Below are positions 12,038 to 22,914 of a stretch of 64,000 bases of DNA, piece after piece; position 1 is the first letter of the stretch; every line of letters begins with the position of its first letter. Origin of the DNA: Cryptomeria japonica. Lineage: Eukaryota > Streptophyta > Pinopsida > Cupressales > Cupressaceae. Location: contig NC_081415.1 in the NCBI RefSeq assembly GCF_030272615.1, positions 102,096,796-102,160,795 on the forward strand. The letters are read 5' to 3'. Position numbers and translations under genes: made by a program. The notes beneath the pieces were generated by a model. The model was not told where the DNA came from. It saw nothing but the letters and a program-made list of their open reading frames with translations, and did no database searches.

Positions 12038-13150
12038 TTGAGAAATAGAACAATTGGTGAAGATCAGGGCAAACCTTCTGGTTTATTTATCAAAGAATTG
12101 AAAAATAAAGGCAAGGAGGTCAAGGAGGATAAGTCGGGGAAAGATGCAATCAAAAATAAGGAGGTCAAGAAAAGGGAAAGGGATAAGAAAGCTGAGATTG
12201 TAAAGCCTAGTGAGGAAACTGCTTCACTCAAAATGAAGACAAACATAGTCGAAAGGTCTATTGTACCTGTTGGAAATGACATGAAGAAGAAACATAATGT
12301 TGGAGGCAACAAACCAAAGAAACATGAAGAACAATCAGGCATGTCTCTTGAATTGCTAGATTGCACACCTGTTGATATGCTTCAGTTGCTTTCTTGTATT
12401 ACGGTTAAAGTTCCTTTACAAGAAATGCTAAGAATTGAGGAGCATAGAGAGAAATCCATGGCTTGGGTTAGGGGTGTTTCTTTTTCTGACAAGATGGAAC
12501 ATGAGAATGTTTCTCATAATGTAAAGGAACAAGTAAATAAGATTGAAACTAAGGATAAAGAGCTAGAGGGAATGGTTTCTCAGATTCCCCAAATTTATCT
12601 TGAAGACACAGTAGATGGGAGTCTTGAAAGTGTGGACCCTTTCTTTCTAAGTGTTATCATAAATGGAGGAGTCCTAAAAAATTGTATGATTGATTCCGGG
12701 GCTTCAAAAAATGTCATGCCAGTGAGAATAATGCAAGCCATGGGTTTAAAAGTAGATACTCCTTAAGGCAGATGTTGTGCTATGCATTCAAGAGAAGTAC
12801 CTGTGATAGGTGCTATAAGGGAAATGCCTTATAAACTTGTTGTCTTCCTTGAGAAGGAGTTAACCATGTGTGTCCTAGTTGTGGATATCCCACTGCATTA
12901 TGGGATGTTGTTGTCAAGAAAGTGGAGTGCCTCTATGGGTAGAAGTTTGCAATGTGACTTATCTTATGTTGCCTTTTGTATTGATGGTAGAAATGTAAAG
13001 ATTGAAAGAGAATCTAGGGTACCATATATGATGGTACATGTAGCATATTTTGATGAGAACATGACTTGTTTTGTGGACATAGAAATCGATGCATTCAGAG
13101 TTGAGGATTCTCCACAAAAGGAAAAAAGAATAACCTATACTACTAGATGA
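12038..13150 (+). pseudogene. pol: Tat-type retropepsin region
   Basis: A lysine-rich linker (12038-12600) leads into an aspartic protease domain. The catalytic motif reads IDSGAS at about 12690-12707, followed by a stop near 12765 and then a continuation in the same frame (12782-13150) that contains the downstream protease strand and a hydrophobic LVVDIPLHYGMLL-like stretch. The enzyme would cleave the Gag-Pol polyprotein. The DSG triad is intact, but the frame is interrupted by a stop within the domain and shifts after 13150. Confidence 0.7.
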
Positions 13151-13169
13151 GGAAGTAGAGAAATCATCA

Positions 13170-13700
13170 GGTGATGACAATTTATGGACAATGTATTTTG
13201 ATGGAGCCATTTCTAAGGAAGGCTCGAGTGCACGTGTATTATTCATATCACCTTATGGAGAAACTTTTAAATTTTCTTTTACTATGTCCTTTGCATGCAC
13301 AAATAATGTGGCAGAGTATGAAGCATTGTTGTTGGGGTTGATATTAGCTGAAAAACATGGGATAAAGAATCTCAAAGTCATCGGAGATTTTGAATTAGTC
13401 ATATCCCAAATTATATCTAAGTATGCATCAAAAAATAAAAGGTTGAGGCAGTATAGAAATGTTATATAGGATTAGATTGATAATTTTGATGCATTCGGTA
13501 TTTACTGGAAGGAAAGAATCCATAACAGAATGGAAGATCTGCTGGCAAATATAGCTTTAAGGCCAGAAGATATCACTTTTGCCAGAATATCAAAGGTTGA
13601 AGTTCAAACTAGGCCTTCGGTCCCTGATAACATTGAAAGCTAGCAAGTTTTCAATGATGACGATGATATTTTAAGGTTCTTGACTTGTGTAGAGAAATAT
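13170..13700 (+). pseudogene. pol: Archaeal-type RNase H domain placed before RT
   Basis: The frame around 13185-13469 reads as an RNase HI-like fold: MYFDGA with the first acidic residue, then NNVAEYEALLLGL with the second (Glu), then VIGDFELVISQI with the third Asp. This is the pattern of the additional archaeal-type RNase H found in plant Tat elements, not of the Ty3-type RNase H that follows RT here (15000-15330). Continuation to about 13620 includes NRMEDLLANIA, typical of the C-terminal end of this domain. Unusually it lies between protease and RT; in Ogre-like elements I recall it after RT-RNase H. It has two stops and a frame change on either side. Confidence 0.7.
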
Positions 13701-13772
13701 GAAAATTAGGAGATTTATTTTGGTACCTTTGTACAAACAAAGGATGGAAAAGAGACAATCTTTGGGAAGGAG

Positions 13773-15332
13773 GTGATTCAATTGAAGATAAACAAAATTC
13801 CCAAAGGATTGGTTGTTTTAGAAAGGGTGTTTGATAGTCAAGACAAGGCCAAGGTTGCCACCACTGCCCCACACCCTGAGGATTTAGAAGAAATTAACCT
13901 TGGGACGGAAGGAGCCCCAAGAAAGGTGTATATTGGAAAGAAAATGTCACCCAAGGTAAGAAAATGTTGATTGATTTGTTAAGGAAATATAAACACATCT
14001 TTGCTTGTTCATATGATGACTTGAAAGCTTATAGGGAGGATTTATTTCAACATGAAATTCCTTTGAAGGAAAATGCTAAGCCCTTTAGAGAAAAGAAAAG
14101 ACCTATTAATCCAACCTTAGCACCTAAAATTCAAGAAGAGCTTATCAAGTTAAGGGATGTTGGGATTATAAAGCCTATCAAACATTCATCATGGGTGTCT
14201 AACTTGGTACCTGTGAGGAAAAGAATGGAGATATCAAATTGTGTGTTGATTTTAGGAATTTGAATATATCTTCATTAAAAGACAACTATACATTGCCCAA
14301 TATGGAAGCAATGCTACAAAGGGTGACAAGATGTAAGCTTTTGTCTATGATGGATGGATTTTTAGGGTTTAAGCAAGTAATGGTCAAAGAATTAGAGTAG
14401 TACAAAATAGCATTCACTACGCCTTGGGGAACCTATGTTTATGTAAAAATGCCTTTTGGTTTAACAAATGTAGGAGCAACATTTCAAAGAGCAATGGATG
14501 TTGCATTTTCTGACATTATAAATGTGTTCTTAGTTGTATATCAGGATGATTTAACAACTTATTCCAAGAAGGAAAGTGATCATTGTGGTCACCTTGAAAA
14601 AATCTTTGATAGGGTTGTTGAATATGGAATATCCTTAAACCCAAAGAAATGTGCTTTTGGGGTGACTGAGGGTAAGTTGTTGGGTCACATTGTTTCAAAA
14701 GATGGTGTAAGGATTGACCTAGAGAGGATAGTAGCAATTGACAATGTCCCTCACCCAAAAACAGTGAAAGGTATCCAATCATTCTTTGGGAAAATCAATT
14801 TTCTCATAAGGTTTGTCACTAACTTTGTTGAAATCAGTAGACCAATTTCCAAGATATTGAAAGGGGTGCAAAGTTAGAATGGGAAGGAGAGCCAACCAAG
14901 GCCTTTTAGGAAATTAAGCAAGCTATTAAAAACGCACCTATTCTGAAGACAGCTGATTATGGCAAACCTATGCAAATATTCTCATTTGCATATTTTCATA
15001 CTGTTGTTGTTGTCCTGTTGCAAAATAATTTAGAGGGTTTTGAACAACCCATAGCATTTTTTAGTAAGTCTTTCTAGGCTGCAAAGTTGAAGTATGATTT
15101 AAATGAGAAACAAGCTTTTGCACTAGTAAAGGCAGTAAAAGCTTTTAGGAGTTACCTGATGGGAGAGATAGTGGTTGCATATGTGCCTAGTGCTATAGTC
15201 AAAGATATTTTCACTCAGCAAGAAGTGTCTGGAAGGAGATGCAGGTGGATCAATAGAATCCAAGAATTCAACATTGACATCCAAATCACTAAATTAGTGA
15301 GAGGACTAGGATTGGCCAAATTAATGGTTTAG
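13773..15332 (+). pseudogene. pol: Tat-type reverse transcriptase and Ty3-type RNase H
   Basis: RT begins with the conserved N-terminal region around 13964-14215 (FACSYDDLKAY, then HEIPL), shifts frame near 14215, continues with MDGFLGFKQV, KMPFGLTNVGATFQRAM (about 14446-14496) and the polymerase motif VVYQDDL (about 14533-14553), where YQDD replaces the more usual YIDD or YMDD. The connection domain follows. A second frameshift near 14880 leads to the RNase H (about 14930-15330), with IAFFSKSF and the KYDLNEKQAFALV motif. The expected first catalytic Asp (usually DAS) reads FAYF, so this RNase H is probably dead. Several stops and shifts show it is an old copy. Confidence 0.75.
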
Positions 15333-16053
15333 AGTAATTTGGATGCAAATCAAATAAATGTTATAGAGGAGGAACACAGAGCTTATGTTTGTGACATGGA
15401 TGGTTGTGAGTGGTATGATGATATCATATACTACTTGCAGAAGATGAAATGTCCTGAAGATATGCCTGCAAATAAAAAGAGGACATTGAAATTGCATGCT
15501 ATAAAATATGCCATTGTCAATGGAAAACTTTGGTGGAGGAATAGTGATGGTGTCATGCTAAAATGTGTTGATCGGGACCATGCTCAAAAGTTATTGTCTG
15601 AATTGCATGGTGGATTTTGCAGAGGGCATTATACGGCCAAGACAACTGCACACAAGATATTAAGGGTTGGGTTTTGGTGACCAACAATTTTCAAGGATGC
15701 ACATCAGTTAGTTAGAAAATGTGATCCATGCCAAAGGTTTGCAGGAAAATTAAAATTTTCAGGAAATCTGCCATTGAAACCTGTAAATGTGCAAGCTCCT
15801 TTCCAACAATAAGGTACACATTTAATTGGAGAAATAGCATGTAAATCTGATGGTGGTCACTCTTGGATTTTGGTGGCTACTGACTACTTCACTAAATGGG
15901 TTGAAGCTATACCCACCAGGAAGGCAAAAAGTAAGGTGGTGATTGATTTTCTCATAAATAATGTATTGACTAGATTTGGATGTCCTGAAAGAATAGTCTC
16001 TAATAATGCTATGAGATTTAGGTCAAAGGAATATGAAGATTTTTGCAACAAAT

Positions 16054-16191
16054 TGTTGGCAGTGGGCCAGCATCCCTCGTGGGGATTTGTGAAATGGTTT
16101 AATAGCCTCATGTGGACTCTATAAGTCTAGTGGTTGTATCAGGCATTGACAAGTCAATCTTTTGGTGCAACGACAACCCTAGCTTGTAACA
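16054..16191 (+). repeat. TRIM 5' LTR (138 bp)
   Basis: It starts TGTTGGCAGT and ends TTGTAACA. It pairs with 16260-16397, same length, 8 mismatches and no gaps. A weak TATA-like CTCTATAAG lies at about 16117-16125. Confidence 0.93.
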
Positions 16192-16259
16192 AGTGGTATC
16201 AGAGCTTGGTCACAGGTTCGAATCATGCAAGTCACGATGAGTGACGTTGGGAAGGGGAT

Positions 16260-16397
16260 TGTTGGTAGTGGGCCAGCATCCCTTGTGGGGATTTGCGACA
16301 TGGTTTAATAGCCTCTTGTGGACTCTATAAGTCTAGTGATTGTATCGGGCATTGACAAGTCGATCTTTTGGTGCAACGACAACCCTAGCTTGTAACA
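16260..16397 (+). repeat. TRIM 3' LTR (138 bp)
   Basis: This is the second copy of the 138-base terminal repeat, directly after the polypurine tract and directly before the CAAGT target duplicate. Confidence 0.93.
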
Positions 16398-17016
16398 CAA
16401 GTATGGTATACAAATTTCAAACTCATCACCATACCACTCACAGGGAAATGGACAAGCCAAATCAAGCAATAAAAGCTTGATGAAAATTATTAAAAGAATC
16501 TTGGAGAAAAATAAAAAGGCCCGGGATTCAAAGTTAAAACTGGCAATTTGGGCAGACTGAGTGACAGTCAAGAAAGCAATAGGGTGTGCACCTTTTGACT
16601 TAGTGTATGGTAAGCGTGCAAAGCTACCTCAAAATAATTTCATGAAAATGTATAAGTTTGTCCAAACTTATGACAATGATATAGATGACGATATGCAATT
16701 AAGGGTTGAAGCTCTGATGGAATTGGATAAAATTAGAAGAGAAGCTAACACCAGAAATACAAAGTTGTGAATGCAAGTAAAAAACTTGTATGACAAAAGA
16801 ACAACTATAAGGATTTTCCAAGTTAATGATTTGGTACTGATGTGGAATGCCAGATTAGAAGATAAAGGCAAACATGGAAAGTTTGATGCCATTTGGCTTG
16901 GCCCATATCTGATCCAGAGCAAGTCAGGAGAAGATTCATATTTTCTCCAAGATATAAATGGTCATACCCTTGAATTGCCTATTCATGGACAATTCCTAAA
17001 GCACTACTTTTCTTAA

Positions 17017-18548
17017 ATTAGTTATTATCCATGAGCATTAGTGAGGTTTTGTATATAAGTAGTGTAGTTTCCTTTCTGTTGAAGTTGCCCTGTCCAGGTA
17101 ACTTCTTTTTGGTTTGCTCTGCAAGTGGTCTTCTTCACCAAAGATTCTAGAATTCTTGCATCATTCTTGAGTAATGATCATCCCCAACTAGAGCCACAGA
17201 TAGTCCTAAAAATAATTGCACAAAAATTTTCATTTTTGAGTCAAAATATTAGTCATTCTAGATTTATTTTGCCCTCTATCAAATTTCAAGGTCTAGGGTT
17301 TAGGGTTTGTGAATTTTTTATTGTCTTGTACAGAAAAAACCCTAAGCTTGTTATTTTCTGTCATTACCATTTTCCACTTAAGCCAAGGGTCGGTTACCAT
17401 TGGCGGGGCCATTGTATTTCCTAACTATTAAGTTGTGTTTGACCGGTCCCTTAATGGTTTTTCCTAAGTTGCATGAAAGATTTCTCTATGGTTGGGTCCC
17501 TTTTAATATTCATGCCGACACTTATAAATTTTTCCTAAGTCCAATATTTTAATACTTCAACCTGTGGATAAAGGTAAAACAAATCTAATGGTTCATGCTT
17601 CCCCACAGTCGAAGGTGCAAAGAAGATAAAGACCATGGCATCACGAGATGATGCCACGTGTCCTCAGTGGATAAGGGTGAGCTAGCGGATTTGACCTTTC
17701 AAACCTTTGATGTTACCAGTTCCCACCAGGTAAAAACCAAGTTGCTAATGGTTCATCAATTTGCACGTGCTTGTATTGAACGATGATGTTTTAATCCTTT
17801 TCCAAGAAGTGCTCAAGAGTTAGCAGTCAGTGTTAAGTGATCGCTATAGCTGGAAAGTAAGCAAAGAACAAATCGAACGGTTCTTGTAACCCCATGATCA
17901 AGAGATGCAAGGAGATTATGGACCCTAGAATCACAAGATGATGCCACATGTCCAAGGTAGGCCAAGAAAATCCGACGGTGGGGTCATTGAAAGTGGAGAA
18001 GTAAGCGGTGAGTTGGATATGCCACATCATGCTAAGGGTGGACCCACTTGCCACATGTGATGGTCGATTTCATATTGACTAAAGATGATCATGTGATGTG
18101 CCATTTTGAAATATGATCAATGGTTCAGTTTTAAACTTATTTCAAATGCAAGTTAGAGTCGTTATTTCACTCGCGTGAATAATAATGGTGTTTGAGACAA
18201 TGGCATTTCATTCCAGATGATAATAAAAGCACTCTCAAAGCTATTTTTGTTTCATAAGGAGATTCAGGAGGACAACCCCACGACTGAAAAAGATTGAGAC
18301 AGTTTCTTACAGTGCAAAATTTCTATTCCCCTAGTGTTTACAAAGAAATAAGTTGATTAAAATACCCCTTCTTTGTTCCCTAAATAATTGAATTGTGAAT
18401 TGTGTGGGTAATTATAGGGAGAATCTCACAAATTGTTCTAGGATTCAAAATTTGATAAGAACTCGCATATTTATGGGCTGCTCTTGAGGTTTTTGTGTCG
18501 AATTATTTTCCCTTTTGTGGTTAAGAGATAGAACCCTAGTCTAGTAGA
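17017..18548 (+). other. Spacer between integrase and ORF-X copy B
   Basis: No supported gene. Two stretches repeat the theme ATCAC(G/A)AGATGATGCCAC(G/A)TGTCC (about 17640-17662 and 17931-17953), the first containing a CACGTG-like G-box. Bases 18334-18548 match 1-208, the 5' flank of ORF-X copy A, so the ORF-X leader is conserved. The region may carry a promoter or splice acceptor for ORF-X, but this is not shown. Confidence 0.45.
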
Positions 18549-21500
18549 ATGGCTCCCTCACGAAAACATTTAGGGTAGATTAAATATTTGAAGAGAAATC
18601 TTTTTGATAATTTTCTCGATCAATTAAAGCCCTCGACAAATGATAAGTACCAAGGGCAAAAATTTGTTCATGGTAAAACCCTAGGAGAAGGGTTGACTGA
18701 TAGAGCATACCACTTGGCGGATGGTAGGGTATCAATGACTGATATAGATATGTTCAAGTTATGGTATGGACAGAGAAAATGCATTCCCCACTCTCAAGTC
18801 CCTAGAAATATTATTCGGGTAGATTAGTGGTGCCGAGTGTGTTCATGGATGTCAACCTTCTTAAGTTTGTTGCAAACAGATATGACCTTGTCTCGAGGAT
18901 TATAAGGGGAAATGAAGGAGAACCTCTATTGACAATCAGAAGAGAGGAATTCCAGGAGATTTTTGACTTATATGAACCATCTGCTAACCTGGTACAAGTA
19001 GATTTAAATGAGTTAAAGGAAGAGTATTATAAAATGAAAGATTTCATTAGAACTATTTTTCTTCCAATGCATTTGGCTAGAGCAGGAGAGACAACGTACT
19101 ACATTGGCCCTAGTTCAAAGGATCCATTCACCATTGGTGTTTTTTTCTCCTTATTTCAAGCTAACTTTTTCTCTCTATGTCAGATCTTGGGTTTCAATAC
19201 AATTATAGTTATGCCACCTAATTTCATGTATATGGCCATTGAAATTCAACATCCATATTATACAGTGGCTTTTGACTTTGCCCCATACCTTGAAGATAAG
19301 ATTCATGAGGGGTTGCAGGATATTAAAAATAAAGTGATTGGCACTAAATTGTACTGGTATTCCTTGCTCATGCACACATTCTTATATTGGAATGCAGATT
19401 AATTTGACGATACTATGAACCTCAAGAGGACAATTGACAATAAGGAAATTCCAGTGCAGCTTTGGAGCACAGATATGTCTTGGGATAGACTGGAGGCTAG
19501 TTTTGTGAGATTTGATAACAACTTTGCTACTAGGTTGAGACACAAATTAACAATTAACCCACCAAGGATCCCCAAGGAGCTGCATGATATTGTAAGGCCT
19601 AAAGAGAGGTTGCCACTTCTAAAGATTGAGCACAATTGGGAGGAATTTATCCCTTATCTTGTTGGCACTGTTATTAGAATCTATGGTTTTTCTGGTCACC
19701 TGCATATATTGCCTTTTAATGTTCCTTTGAGAATCAGTTTTGTTGAAGAAATGTGGCAGATAGGGAGCATCCCTGATGAGGAATTAAAGGGAAAAGGCAA
19801 AGGAAAAAATTTTCTTGATTATACTATCCTCCCATATTTTGTGATTTTGAGAGGATATGAGCATTTTGCCAAATTCTTTGCACCATATCATTTAAGGGTT
19901 AGCACAGCTATACATAGTGACGCGAAGGGGTTTTCCAACATTTTCAGGACAAGAATAAAAGGAGGTCTATTGACTCATGAGCACAACTTTCCTAAGGATA
20001 TAATTAGAAATGAGTCTAATTTCATAACTCGAGATTGGAGGAAAGAGAAATGAATAGTTTTTAGGAAGTTCTGGGCTACAATTCAGAAAATAGATCCAAG
20101 CTATGATCCAACAAAATATTTTACTCCATTTTGTGCTAAAGTCGATTTTGTTATGAACAATTTTGATGAATTGATTCTTGAATTGAAGTAGAAGAAGACC
20201 AAACTTGAAGAGGTTCATGATCGACAAGTTGAAAGAAGAGATGTACATCGTCCAACACCCATCACAATGGAGGAATTAGTTTTGATTCATCAAATGAGGA
20301 TGCAACAGTGAGGCTCACGACCTCAACTACCTCAAATAATAGATGACATGATCGAAAAGAGACATGTTTTTGATACTTCTCAAAAGAGAGCAAGAGAAGA
20401 AATAAGTGGTGAAGAAGAGAGAAGCAACAACAATGGAGGATTAGTGAGGAGAAAAGGTAAATGGATAATGAAGACAGAGCCTTCCCCAAAGGTGAAAATC
20501 AAGCCTTTTAAAGGAGTCAAAATCATTGATCTTGAAGATTCAGATAGAAGTCCTTCGCCACCACGCGTGCCCTTTTCACCTTTAAGGCAGGTTGAAGAAC
20601 AAATGGAGGAAGATGCGCTTGTAGAAACAAGTGCAGAGATGCAAATTGGTATTCCTCCTTTGCCCTCTAATTTGGAGTTGGACCTCACTCCTTTAGATAT
20701 TCAGGGTAGCGCTTTCAGGGATGCAAGGAAGGAGGCATGTGATAAGTTTCTTGAGGATGATACTTTTGTCAGAAGCTTGGCCTTTTTGAAATTAGTGTGG
20801 AAGATGAAAATTGAAGAATTTAAGAAGAGAACTGACAAGAGAAAAGATCAGAGGCCAGATAGGTCTAAACATGAGAGTCAGGAAGAAGTTAAGAGTGAGA
20901 TGATGGAAGAGTTTAAGATAATCATTGTAGATCAGAGCAGGATGATTGTAAGTCAGGCTGGAGTTCTAATTTTACCAAAATGGGATATAGCAGATGCAGT
21001 GGCCTTTGATGCAATTAGGAAATCAAAGGGTCGGCAATTTAGTTCAAAGGAAGAAGCAAGGCTGGAATTGAAAGGATCAAGTTTTGTAGATGATTATGCA
21101 ACCTTGGCAATATGGGCATTAGAGGAAGGACCTAGAAAGCCTAACATTAGTGACATAAATCCCAACTTAAGGGGAGGCCTTATTGTAAAGAGAGAATCTG
21201 ACACATCAAGTATGGAGGCTACAAAGTTGAATATTGATGTTGCTAAATTGGCTCATGAAACTTCAAAGAGAGAAGCCTTGGAAAAGGTGGAGTTAATAAG
21301 AAAATTTGACAAGATTTTCAATGATTACAATGCAGTTCGACAAAGGTGTCTAGAATTGCAAACGAGAGTGCAACTCCTTGAGAAAGGACAAATAAGAGTC
21401 TCCTCTTCTGCCTTTACAGGGACATCAACACCATCAACATCCAAGTCATCACATATTATCCATGAATAAGAAGCAATTCAACCTAACATCAATGTTGCTA

Positions 21501-22092
21501 TCCTCAATATATCATTGGTCCCATATGATGATGACGAGCCCGAAGAAATTAGATCTAATGATCCAACTCAATCTCATCTCTTGGAGAAGATTATTGAATT
21601 AGAAAATAAGTTGAAGGAATCAGAAGATCAATCAACCTGGCAACAAAAGGAGATAGTTAGCTCAGTGCTAACTCATTTAAATGAAAAGGTTGATAGTAGA
21701 ATTAACAACATTCATGCCTTGTATTCTTTATTATTTAATGATATTCAGAAATTTGATGATGATAAAGAGATGGTGGTTCCCTTGTTCACAAAATGGTTGC
21801 AAAGGGGAAACAAACTTAGAATAATGTCTATGGCTTCCAAGTATCATGTTGAGAGGCCACGTGCACTCCAACCAACTTATTTGTTGGTAAAATCAATGCA
21901 GGAGGCTCAAATTTTGCCAGAAAATATAGAAAGAAAGATAAGGGAGATGATGAGAAATTTCATTGAGTTGAGTAAAACCCTTTTGCCAGATATTGAGGAT
22001 GAAAATAGGGCAGTCAAGCATCTACAATTTTGGAAAGAGGAGGCAGAGAGAGTCATCAGTACCCAGGTAGAGTTAATATGTGAAGGGCTAAG
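18549..22092 (+). pseudogene. ORF-X copy B (3'-truncated)
   Basis: This is the second copy of the unknown Tat-associated ORF. Its start ATG aligns with the start at 209 in copy A. A single 1-base deletion near 18810 shifts the frame; from 18827 on, one frame runs to about 22092. The clearest uninterrupted stretch is 20348-21469 (373 residues): KRAREE, an acidic segment, PSPPRVPF, then long charged helices that look like coiled coil. In-frame stops are few (about 18577, 19400, 20051, 20189, 20309, 21467). The last part of the protein is missing: sequence jumps from the codons at 22090 straight into the middle of the LTR, so the C-terminal roughly 70 residues and the LTR U3 were deleted. Function unknown. 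Confidence 0.7.
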
Positions 22093-22914
22093 ATGGAATG
22101 TATTCAATTATTTGATAGAAGATAGCTTTTGAAGTTAATACAAATATAATTTCAAATCTTTACTCTCCTGTGTATGGTTTTATCTATTTTGATTCAATGG
22201 GATCAAGGGTTTTATTTGCTTGTTGCATTGTTATGATGTATGTAGTTTTTCATCTCACACTTTAATCCAAGGGGTTGATTAAAATGCTTAAATGAAATTA
22301 TAGAGGGATAGAGCTTGTACTAGGATTTGATAAGAAGTTTTAGTGAGAAATTGCAAAATGAAATGATATTCTAATGCATTATCATTTAAGATTAAGTCGG
22401 CTATTAGATAAATTTCTATCAAATTTTCAGCAATATTTCATAGACTCAAAGCCCAATGGAGTAAGGCACTAGTTTATGCTAGCAAATGTCATTAGGTTAT
22501 CAATTTCTTGTCTATTTCACTTATGGTTTGTCATAAATCATTATAATCAAAACATATTTCCAATTTTTTATGTATGTTTGAGGTGTCCTATTATCTCATG
22601 CTCCAAATAAGGTTGAGGATCACTGAGGAATTTTCCATTCCTAAGAATTTCTCCTTTCTATTGAGCCTTTACATGAGATTATCTTCTTTATTTTATGCAT
22701 AATTTGTGAATATGGCGCATAGATCACAAATTGGATAAGGGATCACCCTCGTGGGTTTTGCAGATCCCAAAGTGTAGAAGGATTTATAGATCCTTGTCGC
22801 ATTTGGTCCAAGTCTAAAGGATATTGATAGTTGGAAGTGGCTTTCCATAGGTATTTTGAGGAATCAACTTGGTTTCTTCCTCCCACAGCGTAAACCCATT
22901 TTTGGGCACCAACA
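22093..22914 (+). repeat. 3' LTR of the Tat composite, 5'-deleted
   Basis: It aligns with 4337-5160 of the central LTR but lacks everything upstream, including the TATA box at 4191. It ends GGGCACCAACA at 22914 and is followed directly by sequence of the minus-strand gypsy integrase, so 22914 is the real insertion boundary. ATTTC (22915-22919) is the candidate target duplicate; its partner lies outside the window. Confidence 0.75.

Larger units (their letters stand above)
16054..16397 (+). mobile_element. TRIM: 344-bp miniature LTR retrotransposon
   Basis: Two 138-base direct repeats (16054-16191 and 16260-16397) start TGTTGG and end GTAACA and differ at 8 positions by my count. Between them are only 68 bases, with a perfect initiator-Met primer site at 16194-16205 and a polypurine tract GGGAAGGGGA at 16249-16258. 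The flanks are CAAAT (16049-16053) and CAAGT (16398-16402). The interrupted integrase reads through if the ancestral target was CAAGT. The element has no coding capacity and must be mobilised in trans. A pol III B-box-like GGTTCGAATC lies at 16215-16224. Confidence 0.93.
15339..17016 (+). pseudogene. pol: Tat-type integrase, split by a TRIM insertion
   Basis: The zinc-binding domain is visible at about 15600-15740 (HGG..GH and CDPCQRF), with a Trp-to-stop change at 15678. The core starts with VATDYFTKW (first Asp, about 15876), but the second catalytic Asp is Asn (SNNAM, about 16002) and the Glu is Lys (NGQAKSSN, about 16447). The C-terminal region continues to 17016. The frame changes between 15870 and 16561 exactly as predicted by the 349-base TRIM insertion plus target duplication. 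With the insertion, a stop and two lost catalytic residues, it cannot integrate. Confidence 0.8.
1..22914 (+). mobile_element. Tat/Ogre-like Ty3-gypsy composite, two elements in tandem sharing one LTR
   Basis: The order is ORF-X copy A, LTR (to 5160), PBS (5165), leader, gag, protease, extra RNase H, RT, RNase H, integrase, ORF-X copy B, LTR (to 22914). Bases 1-3750 align with 18334-22085, and 4337-5160 align with 22093-22914. Because the central LTR is followed by a PBS yet preceded by a second ORF-X, I infer two elements sharing an LTR, as unequal LTR recombination or tandem capture would give. The Tat/Ogre assignment rests on the TGGCGACTCTG primer site and the additional archaeal-type RNase H. 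The left end lies outside the window. At the right end the LTR ends in CACCAACA and abuts the integrase of a minus-strand gypsy element, so the composite lies inside that element. Confidence 0.7.

Noticed and set aside
16194-16224. tRNA gene
   Set aside because: The TGGTATCAGAGC plus GGTTCGAATC text is a primer site next to a B-box-like word; no cloverleaf can be formed around it.
20380-20688. Minus-strand ORF of 102 codons within ORF-X
   Set aside because: A shadow of the ORF-X coding frame; it also appears at the matching place in copy A.
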